NCBI RefSeq assembly: GCF_900143525.1 | Contig: NZ_FREZ01000002.1 | Location: 248,001-312,000, forward strand | Length of the DNA stretch: 64,000 nt | Reading direction: 5' to 3' | Source of the DNA: Ruegeria sp. Alg231-54 | GTDB taxonomy: Bacteria > Pseudomonadota > Alphaproteobacteria > Rhodobacterales > Rhodobacteraceae | Program-made: the position numbers and the translations under genes | Part shown: one piece after another, positions 9,331 through 17,960 of the stretch | Numbering within the stretch: the stretch's first letter is position 1 | How the letters are laid out: the number at the start of each line of letters is the position of its first letter | Notes under the pieces: generated by a model | Told to the model about the DNA's origin: nothing | The model's database searches: none | The model's input: the letters and a program-made list of their open reading frames with translations, nothing else

Positions 9331-9606
9331 ATGGCCAAACCAAAGCTGCGAAATGTACCGGATCTGAGCGCGCGCGCCCTACCCGATGAAGGGATCGAGG
9401 TCCGGGTCACGCCGAAAGCTGCGAAGGATGGGATTTTAACCGATCAGGGAAGCATTCGCATCACCGTCACCGCGCCGCCCGAAAACGGCAATGCAAACGA
9501 GGCGGCGCGTAACATATTGGCCGTGGCCATGGGGGTGGCACCGTCCACTCTGATCCTCAGGCGGGGGCAGACGTCGCGCGACAAGGTATTTGTCTATTCA
9601 CCCTGA
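9331..9606 (+). CDS. DUF167 (YggU) family protein
   Basis: About 91 residues ending in the DUF167 core: VRVTPKAAKDGI, ITVTAPPENGNANEAARNILA, then LILRRGQTSRDKVF. The family is small, widespread and of unknown biochemical function. ATG 9331 is chosen because AGAGGGAAG lies just upstream; the open frame continues upstream to 9220 without family-like sequence. Its last 13 bases overlap the convergent gene at 9594. Confidence 0.82.
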   Translation: MAKPKLRNVPDLSARALPDEGIEVRVTPKAAKDGILTDQGSIRITVTAPPENGNANEAARNILAVAMGVAPSTLILRRGQTSRDKVFVYSP

Positions 9607-9842
9607 TCCGGTGTTTCCCGGATTTGGTACACGCCTTCCGGCAAGTCCAAAGCCGCCGCCAGATCGCGCACCTGTTCTGGGGACAACGTGATCCTCTGAA
9701 TCTGATCCGTGCGCGGGTCCAATTGTTCAAGCGTCACACATTCGGCGAAGCTGTTGATGACGACATCCTCTTGCAAAGGCTTTGGGCCCTCGTCCACCAG
9801 AGTAATGACTGTCGAGTCGAATTCATGCTCAATCGAAAACAT
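9594..9842 (-). CDS. Conserved-looking hypothetical protein, 82 residues
   Basis: No family is recognised. The protein begins MFSIEHEFDSTVITLVDEG and is acidic, with a C-terminal helix-like SPEQVRDLAAALDLPEG. ATG 9842 is preferred as giving a compact start; an ATG at 9872 adds ten residues. It overlaps the DUF167 gene by 13 bp tail to tail. The codon pattern and absence of a better frame here support a real gene. Confidence 0.6.
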   Translation of the reverse strand: MFSIEHEFDSTVITLVDEGPKPLQEDVVINSFAECVTLEQLDPRTDQIQRITLSPEQVRDLAAALDLPEGVYQIRETPDQGE

Positions 9843-9964
9843 GAAAGCAGAGTGCAGGTCAGCCGAATGCAATGCAACCCGTACCTTACCAATCGGGCTG
9901 TGGTGATTGGCGCGGCTCCGCGCTATGGTCGTGAAAACGGGCCAACCGTTTCAAAGGATTATGA

Positions 9965-10672
9965 ATGTATCGTCTGATCTGTTTGTTTCTTCCTCTTTTT
10001 CTGGCGGCCTGTAGTGCTGGCGAGATGCGATTGCAGCCCGCGACCCAATGGGCGGGGACCTTGGGTGAGTATCAGGTAGAGGCGGCCGCGGTTCGGGATG
10101 TCAGCCGCTCCATCGGCAAGGAAGCCCGGGCAGAGTGTCTGAAGCGGGCCAAAGTCAAAAATTGCGAATTCACTGTTCTTGTTGATCTCAATCCACAAGC
10201 GGAAGCGAATGCGTTTCAGACCTTGGATGACAGGGGACAGCCGGTGATCATAATGACCCGATCCATGATTCAGTCGGCGCAAAATCCAGATGAGCTGGCT
10301 TTTGTACTCGGGCACGAGACTGCTCATCATCTGCTGCGTCACATTCCGCGCCAGGCCGAAAACGCACAGGAAAGCGCAGTCATTTTCAACAATCTGGGCA
10401 AGCTCTTTGGAGAAGAGGGCGAAGACCTGGAGCGTACACAGAAAATTGGTGCGGAAGTGGGTGTGCAATTGAACGTTAAGGCCTTCGAGCTTGAGGCTGA
10501 CCAGTTGGGTACAATCATTACTCACAATGCCGGATATAACCCGTTGATCGGCGCAAAGTACTTTGACCGCATCCCGGATCCGCAGGACAGTTTTCTGGCG
10601 TCACATCCGCCGAATGCGCAGCGTGTGCAGATGGTTCAGAACACCGCCCGAAAACTTGGGCTGACGCAATGA
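9965..10672 (+). CDS. M48-family metallopeptidase, predicted lipoprotein
   Basis: The 235-residue protein has a lipoprotein signal (LFLAAC, lipidated Cys16) and the zinc motif HETAHH (H117, E118, H121), with a third-ligand segment FELEADQLGT further on, as in M48 peptidases. It probably acts in the periplasm at a membrane, like BepA/LoiP-type outer-membrane quality-control proteases, but it is shorter and lacks TPRs. Its stop overlaps the start of the next gene by ATGA. Confidence 0.87.
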   Translation: MYRLICLFLPLFLAACSAGEMRLQPATQWAGTLGEYQVEAAAVRDVSRSIGKEARAECLKRAKVKNCEFTVLVDLNPQAEANAFQTLDDRGQPVIIMTRSMIQSAQNPDELAFVLGHETAHHLLRHIPRQAENAQESAVIFNNLGKLFGEEGEDLERTQKIGAEVGVQLNVKAFELEADQLGTIITHNAGYNPLIGAKYFDRIPDPQDSFLASHPPNAQRVQMVQNTARKLGLTQ

Positions 10673-11037
10673 CCCAAATAGCAAGGCTGGGCGTAATCCT
10701 GACGGATCGTGGATCGAAATACGCGGTGTCGGGGGCTGCGGTGCAAACGCGTGAAGACGTGGATGCCGTGTTGCAAGACCTCAAGTCCGACAAAGCCTAT
10801 GCCAAGGCGACGCATAATACTTGGGCGGCGATCTTGCCGACAGGGGCTCTCAAGGCCGACGACGGAGAAAGTGGCGCCGGAATGGTCATCCTGCGCATGC
10901 TCGAAAGGGCTGGACTGGAGGGCCACGTCATCATTGTCACTCGCTGGTACGGGGGCAAAAAACTAGGCGGTGACCGCTTTCGCAGGGTGCAGGACGCCAC
11001 CCGCGCCTATCTGGACCATATCGGCACCGGGTCTTGA
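10669..11037 (+). CDS. UPF0029 (YigZ/IMPACT N-terminal) family protein
   Basis: A 122-residue protein matching the IMPACT/YigZ N-terminal domain: KATHNTWAAILP, DDGESGAGMVILRMLE (a variant of the family's DDGEPxGTAG) and VTRWYGGKKLGGDRF. It lacks the C-terminal ferredoxin-like domain of full-length YigZ (about 200 aa). Function is not known; the eukaryotic relative is linked to translation control. It is translationally coupled to the M48 gene. Confidence 0.78.
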   Translation: MTQIARLGVILTDRGSKYAVSGAAVQTREDVDAVLQDLKSDKAYAKATHNTWAAILPTGALKADDGESGAGMVILRMLERAGLEGHVIIVTRWYGGKKLGGDRFRRVQDATRAYLDHIGTGS

Positions 11038-11105
11038 CCTGAGTCAAATGCCTGGTCGGGCCGCTGCGCTATCCTGTCAGAACTCTGCGACAGGGAGACA
11101 GCGCT

Positions 11106-11381
11106 ATGCTTGGCAAAAATACTCTGAAACGACATGCGGAACTGGTCGACCAGATGGCAACCCACGTCGGGGTCGATCTGGAAGATGCGGCCATAGGCGG
11201 TGACGTCTCGATTGACCAGATCTCTGATGCGGTCCTGCGTTGCAGAGATTGTTCGAACCCAGATCATTGCGCGCAATTTCTGGCACAATCTGCCCAAGAT
11301 CAGAAAACGCCGGAATACTGCAGGAACACGGCCCTGTTTGATCGCCTCACTTCGCTGTCGGAAAGCAAACGCGGCAGCTAA
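11106..11381 (+). CDS. DUF6455 family protein, first copy
   Basis: A 91-residue cysteine-containing protein with CRDCSNPDHC in the middle and EYC near the C-terminus, the pattern of the small DUF6455 proteins common in Rhodobacterales. The cysteines could bind metal or a cluster, but this is inference. GGGAGACAGCGCT precedes ATG 11106. A second family member follows 65 bp downstream, suggesting an old tandem duplication. Confidence 0.75.
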   Translation: MLGKNTLKRHAELVDQMATHVGVDLEDAAIGGDVSIDQISDAVLRCRDCSNPDHCAQFLAQSAQDQKTPEYCRNTALFDRLTSLSESKRGS

Positions 11382-11446
11382 GAAAATCATGTTCCGTCAT
11401 CGCCGCGATTGACGGCGCTTCGTGCAAACAAAAGGCAGATCTGCCA

Positions 11447-11707
11447 ATGACCCGTGATATTCTGGGCGACGTGGAAAAACACTTTTGGCTAACCCGGTCG
11501 GTGGCCAGATGTATGGATGTTTCGTTGACCGAAGCGATGGCCGAGGGGCGGTTGACCACCAATGGTTATGCGGAAATCGTGACGCGCTGTCGTGCCTCTG
11601 GGTGCAGCGATCAATGCGAAAGGTGGCTGTCGAAACAACAGTTCAAAGCCGATTCGGCCCCTGAATACTGCGCGAATGCGGAAACGCTGAACGCTTTGAA
11701 GACTTAG
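11447..11707 (+). CDS. DUF6455 family protein, second copy
   Basis: An 86-residue protein with the same cysteine layout as its upstream neighbour: TRCRASGCSDQCERWL in the middle and PEYCANAETLNALK at the end. Both share an N-terminal helix, the central C-x(n)-C-x3-C region and the EYC-x-N-x2-L/F tail, but overall identity is low, so the duplication is not recent. Function is unknown. It ends one base before the stop of the convergent CDGSH gene. Confidence 0.75.
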   Translation: MTRDILGDVEKHFWLTRSVARCMDVSLTEAMAEGRLTTNGYAEIVTRCRASGCSDQCERWLSKQQFKADSAPEYCANAETLNALKT

Positions 11708-11950
11708 TCAGAGCTTGGAATGCGAACCGTCGCACAGCGGCGGATTGGCAGTTTGTTTGCACCCGCAAAAGAACACCTTCTTGCTGGTTTCGGCAGTAAA
11801 CTTCACCGGCTCAAACTGGGTTCCCTTATGTGAACCATCGCAGAAGGGTTGACGCTCTGACTTGCCGCAGGCACACCAGAAATAGGTTTTCCCTTCGGTC
11901 ACGTCGACCGGGTAGGGGGCTTTTTGGGCAGGTTTCGGCTGATCTGACAT
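11708..11950 (-). CDS. CDGSH iron-sulfur protein with two cluster-binding motifs
   Basis: An 80-residue protein with two complete CDGSH motifs: CACGKSERQPFCDGSH and CGCKQTANPPLCDGSH. Each gives three Cys and one His, the ligand set of a mitoNEET-like [2Fe-2S] cluster, so two clusters per chain are expected. A redox or cluster-transfer role is inferred from the family. ATG 11950 has GGAG upstream; the frame above it is not family-like. Confidence 0.9.
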   Translation of the reverse strand: MSDQPKPAQKAPYPVDVTEGKTYFWCACGKSERQPFCDGSHKGTQFEPVKFTAETSKKVFFCGCKQTANPPLCDGSHSKL

Positions 11951-12163
11951 GTGGCTGCTCCGCTTTTGGCTAATGTCGCGAAACAACTATATGGTCTTTG
12001 GACGGGGCGTGTAGAGCGCTTTTTTTCTTTATACAGCAGCATGGTTTTGCCGCTCTCACAAATCCGTGATTGATTTTGTTGCAATAATTTCAACGAGGTC
12101 GTATTTTGAGACTGGCCCCAGAAAAAAGGGCAATATGAGAAAATTTTTAGAGGAATGACGGAC

Positions 12164-12352
12164 ATGAAACTTAAATTTGCTGCCGTTAGCGCAATTGCCC
12201 TGGTTCTGGCTGCATGCTCGCAGCAAGAAGAGCCGACGCCGGTTTACATCACGCCTGAATACGACAAGTTCGGCACACCGAGCTGCCCGGCTGGAACCGA
12301 GCTGGCCACGACCGAAGCGGGACAGACCATCTGTAACCCGGTCGCTCAGTAA
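12164..12352 (+). CDS. Small predicted lipoprotein
   Basis: A 62-residue protein with a basic start, a hydrophobic core and a lipobox LAAC (lipidated Cys18), then a short acidic mature part containing two more cysteines in TPSCPAGTELATTEAGQTICNP. The two cysteines may form a disulfide. ATG 12164 is preferred over ATG 12155 because AGAGGA then sits at the right distance. Function unknown. A terminator follows. Confidence 0.75.
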   Translation: MKLKFAAVSAIALVLAACSQQEEPTPVYITPEYDKFGTPSCPAGTELATTEAGQTICNPVAQ

Positions 12353-12359
12353 GAATTCT

Positions 12360-12427
12360 GCGGGCGGTCTTGTTTTGGCCGCCCGCTTACTCAACGCAGC
12401 CGACCGCCCTTGTTGGGTGGTTTTTTT
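12360..12427 (+). terminator. Hairpin pair ending in a rho-independent terminator
   Basis: Downstream of the lipoprotein gene, GCGGGCGG (12360-12367) pairs with CCGCCCGC (12379-12386) without a T run. A second stem, ACCGCCC (12403-12409) with GGGTGGT (12415-12421, one G-U pair), is followed by T residues to 12427. The second hairpin is the likely terminator. Confidence 0.75.
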
Positions 12428-12499
12428 GTGCCCGCTTTATGCCGACGCGGGCTCGGATCAGAATGCGTCGATAATGGGCAGTCAACGCCTCACCAGCCG

Positions 12500-12847
12500 T
12501 CAGTATCCGTGTCCAAATGACTTGCGGTGATAGTGTTGACGCTTTGACTCGTACCGTGGCGCATAAAGGTAGCGATAGGATTTCTTTTTTAGCTTTTGTT
12601 GAACGTAGGGCGCGTTCTTAGGAACCGGTTTTGGGTGGTAGACTTTGTGTGTGTAGACTTTCGGAGAATAATAGTGCCGGTGAATGCGGATATTATTGCG
12701 GCTATGAACATGCTGCGACTTTGACCCAACAACGACTTGGCCGCTCGTTTCAACGGTGATGCTGCCTGCGGTCGCCGGGATGGCAAAAAGTTGGGACGCA
12801 AGTATCGCGGCCATGCAATTGAAAGAGATCGCACGAAAGTATGACAT
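12500..12847 (-). CDS. Secreted, basic, His/Tyr-rich hypothetical protein
   Basis: A 115-residue protein with a clear signal peptide (hydrophobic segment ending IPATAG, cleavage near residue 28). The mature part is very rich in His, Tyr, Lys and Arg (for example HVHSRNNIRIHRHYY and a C-terminal KSFGHGY), with nearly no acidic residues. Such composition suggests contact with the envelope, metals or polyanions, but no family is recognised. A strong AGGAGGG site precedes the ATG. Confidence 0.7.
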   Translation of the reverse strand: MSYFRAISFNCMAAILASQLFAIPATAGSITVETSGQVVVGSKSQHVHSRNNIRIHRHYYSPKVYTHKVYHPKPVPKNAPYVQQKLKKKSYRYLYAPRYESKRQHYHRKSFGHGY

Positions 12848-12961
12848 GAAAACCCTCCTTCTAGCGAGTTGAGGTTTTCATTCATGGTCCGGGAAAATCC
12901 CGTCTCAAGCCAATAAACTTAAATCACGCTCTGCCTATCTAGGGTGAACGGCACATTTGGC

Positions 12962-14350
12962 TTAGGTGCGTGTACCCCATAAATCGTATTCGCCGGCCTC
13001 ATCAATCTCGACCGACACGATGTCACCAGGTTTCAGGTCATCAAAACCCTCATCGATGAACAGATTCCCGTCGATCTCGGGCGCGTCTGCCCTGGTGCGG
13101 CACGTGGCGGCTTCGTCATCAATCTCGTCCACGATCACGTCGATGGTCTGGCCAACCTTGGCGGCCAGCTTAGCCTCGGAGATGGCCTGCGCTTTTTCCA
13201 TGAAGCGGTCCCAACGCTCTTGTTTGACCTCGGCTGGTATGTGATCCGGGAGGTCGTTTGATCGCGCGCCATCGACGTTTTCGTATTGGAAGCAGCCAAC
13301 ACGATCCAGTTGCGCCTCGTCCATCCAATCCAGAAGGGTCTGGAACTCGGCCTCGGTCTCGCCCGGATAACCGACGATAAAGGTCGACCGCAGCGTGATG
13401 TCCGGGCAGGTTGCGCGCCATGCGGCGATCTCCTCCAAAGTCTTGGCTGCCGCTGCCGGGCGCGCCATACGTTTCAGAACGTCCGGATGGGCATGCTGGA
13501 ACGGAATATCCAGATAGGGCAGGATGTTGGATCCGGCGTCTGCCATAAGGGGGATCAACTCGCGAACATGCGGGTAGGGGTAGACATAGTGGAGCCGAAC
13601 CCAGGCATCCAACTGCCCCAGCTCACGCGCCAGATCGGTGATGTGGCTGCGCACCTCGCGGTCCTTCCACGGGTTCACATCGTATTTCCGATCCAACCCA
13701 TAGGCGGATGTATCCTGCGAGATCACCAGCAATTCTCGTACACCATTGTCGACCAGCTTTTCAGCTTCGCGCAGTACCGCGTGGGCTGGGCGGCTGGCCA
13801 GTTTGCCGCGCATGTCGGGGATGATGCAGAACTTGCATTTGTGGTTACAGCCCTCGGATATCTTGAGATAGCTGTAATGGCGTGGTGTCAGTTGCACACT
13901 TGCGGCGGGCAGCAGGTCCACAAACGGGTCAGGATCAGGCGGCACTGCCGAATGCACTGCATCCAGCACCTGCTCGTATTGGTGAGGGCCGGTAACGGCC
14001 ATTATGCGCGGGTGATGTTCGCGGATGTAATCCGGTTCCGCACCCAGACAGCCGGTCACGATGACTTTGCCATTCTCCACCAGTGCCTCACCAATTGCGT
14101 CTAGCGACTCGGCCTTGGCACTGTCGAGAAACCCGCAGGTATTCACGATCACGGCATCCGCCCCTGAATAGTCGGGCGAGATACCGTATCCTTCGGCACG
14201 CAGGCGCGTCAGTATACGCTCACTGTCGACTAGGGCCTTGGGGCAGCCCAAAGAGACCATACCGATGGTCGGCTGGTTCGAACGTGGCGTCGCGGGCATC
14301 CGGGCGGCAGGCGCCAGGTCGGGGCGGAGGTTTGGCGGGTTCGTTGTCAT
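12962..14350 (-). CDS. rimO: Ribosomal protein S12 methylthiotransferase
   Basis: RimO adds a methylthio group to the conserved Asp of ribosomal protein S12. The 462 residues contain the N-terminal methylthiotransferase domain ([16 protein letters not shown]), the radical-SAM cluster motif C168NHKC172KFC175, and a C-terminal TRAM domain (QTIDVIVDE...). The [12 protein letters not shown] and [13 protein letters not shown] segments identify RimO rather than MiaB. ATG 14350 is selected; an upstream ATG at 14386 would overlap the divergent region without family support. Confidence 0.96.
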   Translation of the reverse strand: MTTNPPNLRPDLAPAARMPATPRSNQPTIGMVSLGCPKALVDSERILTRLRAEGYGISPDYSGADAVIVNTCGFLDSAKAESLDAIGEALVENGKVIVTGCLGAEPDYIREHHPRIMAVTGPHQYEQVLDAVHSAVPPDPDPFVDLLPAASVQLTPRHYSYLKISEGCNHKCKFCIIPDMRGKLASRPAHAVLREAEKLVDNGVRELLVISQDTSAYGLDRKYDVNPWKDREVRSHITDLARELGQLDAWVRLHYVYPYPHVRELIPLMADAGSNILPYLDIPFQHAHPDVLKRMARPAAAAKTLEEIAAWRATCPDITLRSTFIVGYPGETEAEFQTLLDWMDEAQLDRVGCFQYENVDGARSNDLPDHIPAEVKQERWDRFMEKAQAISEAKLAAKVGQTIDVIVDEIDDEAATCRTRADAPEIDGNLFIDEGFDDLKPGDIVSVEIDEAGEYDLWGTRT

Positions 14351-14443
14351 TGCGCGGCATATAGTGGGGAACGCTTCCCCTTGCAAATGCGGCGCAGGCT
14401 TTGGATGATCTTTTTAACGCATGAAAAAGGCGGAGAGCAGAAT

Positions 14444-16393
14444 ATGAAGTGGCTGTTGCGCATAGTTTTCCTGTTGGTGGCGGTTTTTGGCTTGGTCATC
14501 GGGGCCTTGCTGCTGATGCCCGGCGACAAGCTGGCCACCATATTGGCCGAACAGGTCCGCACCCAAACCGGGCGTGACCTGAAGCTTACGGGCGATGTGA
14601 ACCTGTCTTTCTGGCCCGTGCTGGGGCTGGAAACCGGTCCGGTGACTTTTGGAAATGCACAATGGGCCGGTCCTGAACCAATGCTGAGCGCCGAAAGCCT
14701 GGCCGTGGGGGTTGATGCTGCAGCGCTGATCTCCGGGGACCTGCGCATCAAACGGGTGATCGCCGATAATCCGGTTCTGCGGTTGGAACTTTCGGATGGG
14801 CGTGGGAATTGGGAACTTTCTGCACCCGCAAACACAGCCTCGGCAGGCGCCACAAGCGGCGCGGGACCGCAAGGGCAGCAGGGCGAGGTGACGCTGGATC
14901 ATCTGAAGCTGACGAACGCGCGCTTGGTCTACATCGAAAATGGCGCGACTAAGTTCGATTTTGGCAATGTCGATCTGGCGGCCAGTTGGCCGAACGTTTC
15001 GACGCCTCTGCAGGTTCAGGCTCAGATGGCGGTGCCCGGGGGGGCGGTCGATGTCGACCTTAAGATTCAAGATCTGCCAGCCTACGCGTCCGGCGCGGTA
15101 ACGCCGCTGGATTTGACCATGACCGCGCCCGGCGGAGAGTTCGGTTTTGCAGGCCGGGTCAATCTGGCTGGTGAAATGGATGGCAGAATGCTGGCCAAAA
15201 CGACGAACACGGAACGTATGCTGGCTGCTTTTGGTCAGGCCGGTGTTGGGGTGCCATTGGGTCTGGGGCGCGAGGCCGACGTGGCCGGGCAAATGACCTA
15301 TACCAGCGATGGTCGGATTTCGCTGCGCAACTTGGTGGCGTTGCTGGATAATAATCGCCTGACTGGTGAGGCAGATATCGTTATCTCGGACCCGCCGCAG
15401 ATTACCGCACGGCTGGAAGGCGGTGACCTAGATCTTACTCAATTCAATGATACGCCTGGTGGCGCTGGCGGAGGGTCGGCGCCGTCGCCTGACCAAGGGT
15501 GGTCGACCACCCCGATTGATGCGTCAGCGCTGGCCTTGGCGAATGGCAAAGTCCGCCTCAAAGCCAATTCCATTGCCGTACCGGGTCTGACGCTGGGACC
15601 CAGCGATCTGACGCTTAACCTTGATCGATCCAGAGCGGTTCTTCAGATGAACCCTGCCACATTGTTTTCAGGGCATCTGAACGGGCAGGTGGTTGCCAAT
15701 AACCGGAACGGTTTGTCGGTCGGCGGTAACCTGACCGCGGATGGCATGGACGTACAGCAAGCTCTGTCCACCCTTGGCGGGATCGAGCGGTTGTCCGGCA
15801 CCGGATCAGGGTCGTTTGAGTTTCTGGGAGTTGGACAGACCGAGGATCAGATTATGCGCTCACTCAGCGGCAAGGGGCATGTGGATGTGGGCAAGGGCGT
15901 GATCTCGGGGTTTGATCTGGACCGCCTGATGGGTCGCAGCGGGGGCGAGGGCGGCACAACCGTGTTCAACAGCCTGTCCGCCAGCTTCACCATGGATCAA
16001 GGGGTATTGTGGAACTACGACCTGTTTATGTCCCTGGATAACTTCCGGGCCGACGGTTCCGGTCGGGTCGGAATCGGCAACCGCGATATCGACTATCTTT
16101 TCACGCCTGTTGCGCTGCGCGCGAATTCGGGTAACGGCATCGCGGTGCCAGTGAAAATCGTCGGGCCATGGAGCAACCCGTCGATTAAGCCGGATCTGAC
16201 CAAAGTCATCGAAGCTGTCGCCGAAGGAAAGGCCAAAGAGCTTGAAGATGAGGCCAAGCAGAAAGTCTTGGACAAGGTCGGGGACGAGCTGAATACGACG
16301 ATTTCGGACAGCGATCAGATCGAAGACGCGATCAAGAACAAACTGGAAGACGAAGTGAACAAGGGGCTGCTGAAGCTGTTTGGCGGCAACTAA
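14444..16393 (+). CDS. AsmA family protein
   Basis: A 649-residue envelope protein with one N-terminal membrane anchor (about residues 2-24) and a long, mainly beta-structured periplasmic part. The N-terminal LLLMPGDKLATILAEQVRTQTGRDLKLTGDV-like region and the C-terminal GKGHVDVGKGVISGFDLDRL followed by a repeated beta pattern match AsmA. The family is linked to outer-membrane assembly and intermembrane lipid transport. The last 60 residues are charged and helical. ATG 14444 has CGGAGAG upstream and begins the signal-anchor. It is convergent with the phosphohexomutase gene. Confidence 0.88.
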   Translation: MKWLLRIVFLLVAVFGLVIGALLLMPGDKLATILAEQVRTQTGRDLKLTGDVNLSFWPVLGLETGPVTFGNAQWAGPEPMLSAESLAVGVDAAALISGDLRIKRVIADNPVLRLELSDGRGNWELSAPANTASAGATSGAGPQGQQGEVTLDHLKLTNARLVYIENGATKFDFGNVDLAASWPNVSTPLQVQAQMAVPGGAVDVDLKIQDLPAYASGAVTPLDLTMTAPGGEFGFAGRVNLAGEMDGRMLAKTTNTERMLAAFGQAGVGVPLGLGREADVAGQMTYTSDGRISLRNLVALLDNNRLTGEADIVISDPPQITARLEGGDLDLTQFNDTPGGAGGGSAPSPDQGWSTTPIDASALALANGKVRLKANSIAVPGLTLGPSDLTLNLDRSRAVLQMNPATLFSGHLNGQVVANNRNGLSVGGNLTADGMDVQQALSTLGGIERLSGTGSGSFEFLGVGQTEDQIMRSLSGKGHVDVGKGVISGFDLDRLMGRSGGEGGTTVFNSLSASFTMDQGVLWNYDLFMSLDNFRADGSGRVGIGNRDIDYLFTPVALRANSGNGIAVPVKIVGPWSNPSIKPDLTKVIEAVAEGKAKELEDEAKQKVLDKVGDELNTTISDSDQIEDAIKNKLEDEVNKGLLKLFGGN

Positions 16394-16412
16394 TCAGCGC
16401 CAATACGCAAGG

Positions 16413-16439
16413 GTTTCGGGGCGGAAAGTGCCCCGAAAC
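16413..16439. terminator. Hairpin between convergent asmA and phosphohexomutase genes
   Basis: A perfect 10-bp stem, GTTTCGGGGC (16413-16422) with GCCCCGAAAC (16430-16439), and a 7-nt loop lie between the two stop codons. There is no clear T run, so termination strength is uncertain. Confidence 0.5.
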
Positions 16440-16449
16440 GCAGTAGCGC

Positions 16450-17946
16450 TTAGATGGTCTGATCGTAGTCGCCAACACCGGGTTCCGTGCGAATAACCGC
16501 GTCGATATCGCCAAAGATTGCGCGCATCTCATCCTCGCTTTCGCTGCTTTCGCAGACCACGACAAGGTTCGGAGTGTTCGAGGATGCGCGCACCAAACCC
16601 CAGCTGCCATTGTCCAGAATGACACGAGCCCCGTTGACGGTGACAACCTCTTTGATCGCGCGACCGGCAAAACTGTCTCCGGCATCTGCCTTGGCAACCA
16701 GCTTGTCGACCAGCCGCTGAAGGATGTCATACTTCTCAGTATCGGCAGCATAAGGCGACATGGTCGGGGTAGACCAGGTTTTTGGCAGCGCCTTGCGCAG
16801 GTCCGACATGCTTTGCTCAGGATTGCGATCCATCAGCTTGCAGATCTCAACGGCGACGCGCATCCCGCAGTCGTAGCCGCGCCCGATAGGTTCAGCCAGA
16901 AAGTAGTGACCAGACTTCTCAAAGCCGGCCAGTGCGTTGATCTCTTTGACCCGACGCTTCATGTGGCTGTGGCCGGTTTTCCAATAATCCGCTTTAACAC
17001 CAAGGGCCTGCAGTTCGGGGTCGCTGGCAAACAGACCAGTGGATTTCACATCTGCCACAAAGGTCGAGTTCGGATAAAGTTTCGCCAGATCGCGCGCCAT
17101 GATCACACCGACCTTGTCGGCGAAGATCTCTTCCCCCTCATCATCCACAACACCGCAGCGGTCGCCGTCGCCGTCAAAGCCCAGAGCCAGATCAGCACCG
17201 CTGGCTTTCACAGAGGCGGACATGTCGTGCAACATCTCCATAGCCTCGGGGTTGGGGTTATAGTGGGGGAAAGTGTAATCCAATTGGGTGTGGCTGGGCA
17301 CCATTTCGACGCCAATGCGCTCGAAAATCTCAGGCGCAAAGGCCGAAGCCGTTCCGTTTCCGGTTGCGCATACGACTTTCAGGGGACGGGACATTTTGAA
17401 ATCGCCAACCAGATCGTCGATGTAGGCTTCTTTTACACCATCAACGAATTCGTATGTTCCGCCTTCATGCGGGGTGCCTTCACCGTTCAGGACGATGTCG
17501 CGGAGCTCTGACATCTCGTCGGGGCCGTGTGTCAAAGGACGATCAAAGCCCATCTTGACGCCGGTCCAGCCGTTAGGGTTGTGGCTGGCTGTGACCATGG
17601 CCACGGCCGGGACATCCAGATGGAATTGCGCGAAATAGGCCATCGGGCTGAGCGCGGGGCCAATGTCCTTGACCTGAATGCCAGCCTGCATCAGACCCAA
17701 GATCAGCGCGTTTTTGATCGCCAGCGAGTAGTCGCGGTAGTCGTTGCCCACCGCGATCACCGGTTCGATCCCGCGTTTGCGCATCTGTGTGCCCAGACCC
17801 AAGCCAAGCGCGGTCATGCCGGGCAGGTTGATCTCTTCGGGATATTTCCAGCGCGCGTCATATTCGCGAAAGCCGGTCGGCTTGATCATCGGATCGCGCA
17901 GAAAACTCCAGGTGTTCGGGGTCACCTCTGGGATGGGTTTGGTCAT
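16450..17946 (-). CDS. Phosphomannomutase/phosphoglucomutase
   Basis: A 498-residue alpha-D-phosphohexomutase that moves phosphate between C6 and C1 of mannose or glucose, supplying nucleotide sugars for surface polysaccharide. Visible motifs are the phosphoserine loop TASHNPNGW (Ser121) and the metal-binding GFDGDGDRCG near residue 255; a C-terminal substrate-phosphate segment RASSNTPNLVV is also present. It is last in the kpsT-kpsE-kdsA operon, 14 bp after kdsA, which supports a capsule role. AlgC/ManB-type specificity cannot be decided. Confidence 0.92.
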   Translation of the reverse strand: MTKPIPEVTPNTWSFLRDPMIKPTGFREYDARWKYPEEINLPGMTALGLGLGTQMRKRGIEPVIAVGNDYRDYSLAIKNALILGLMQAGIQVKDIGPALSPMAYFAQFHLDVPAVAMVTASHNPNGWTGVKMGFDRPLTHGPDEMSELRDIVLNGEGTPHEGGTYEFVDGVKEAYIDDLVGDFKMSRPLKVVCATGNGTASAFAPEIFERIGVEMVPSHTQLDYTFPHYNPNPEAMEMLHDMSASVKASGADLALGFDGDGDRCGVVDDEGEEIFADKVGVIMARDLAKLYPNSTFVADVKSTGLFASDPELQALGVKADYWKTGHSHMKRRVKEINALAGFEKSGHYFLAEPIGRGYDCGMRVAVEICKLMDRNPEQSMSDLRKALPKTWSTPTMSPYAADTEKYDILQRLVDKLVAKADAGDSFAGRAIKEVVTVNGARVILDNGSWGLVRASSNTPNLVVVCESSESEDEMRAIFGDIDAVIRTEPGVGDYDQTI

Positions 17947-17960
17947 GCTATTGCTCTTGC

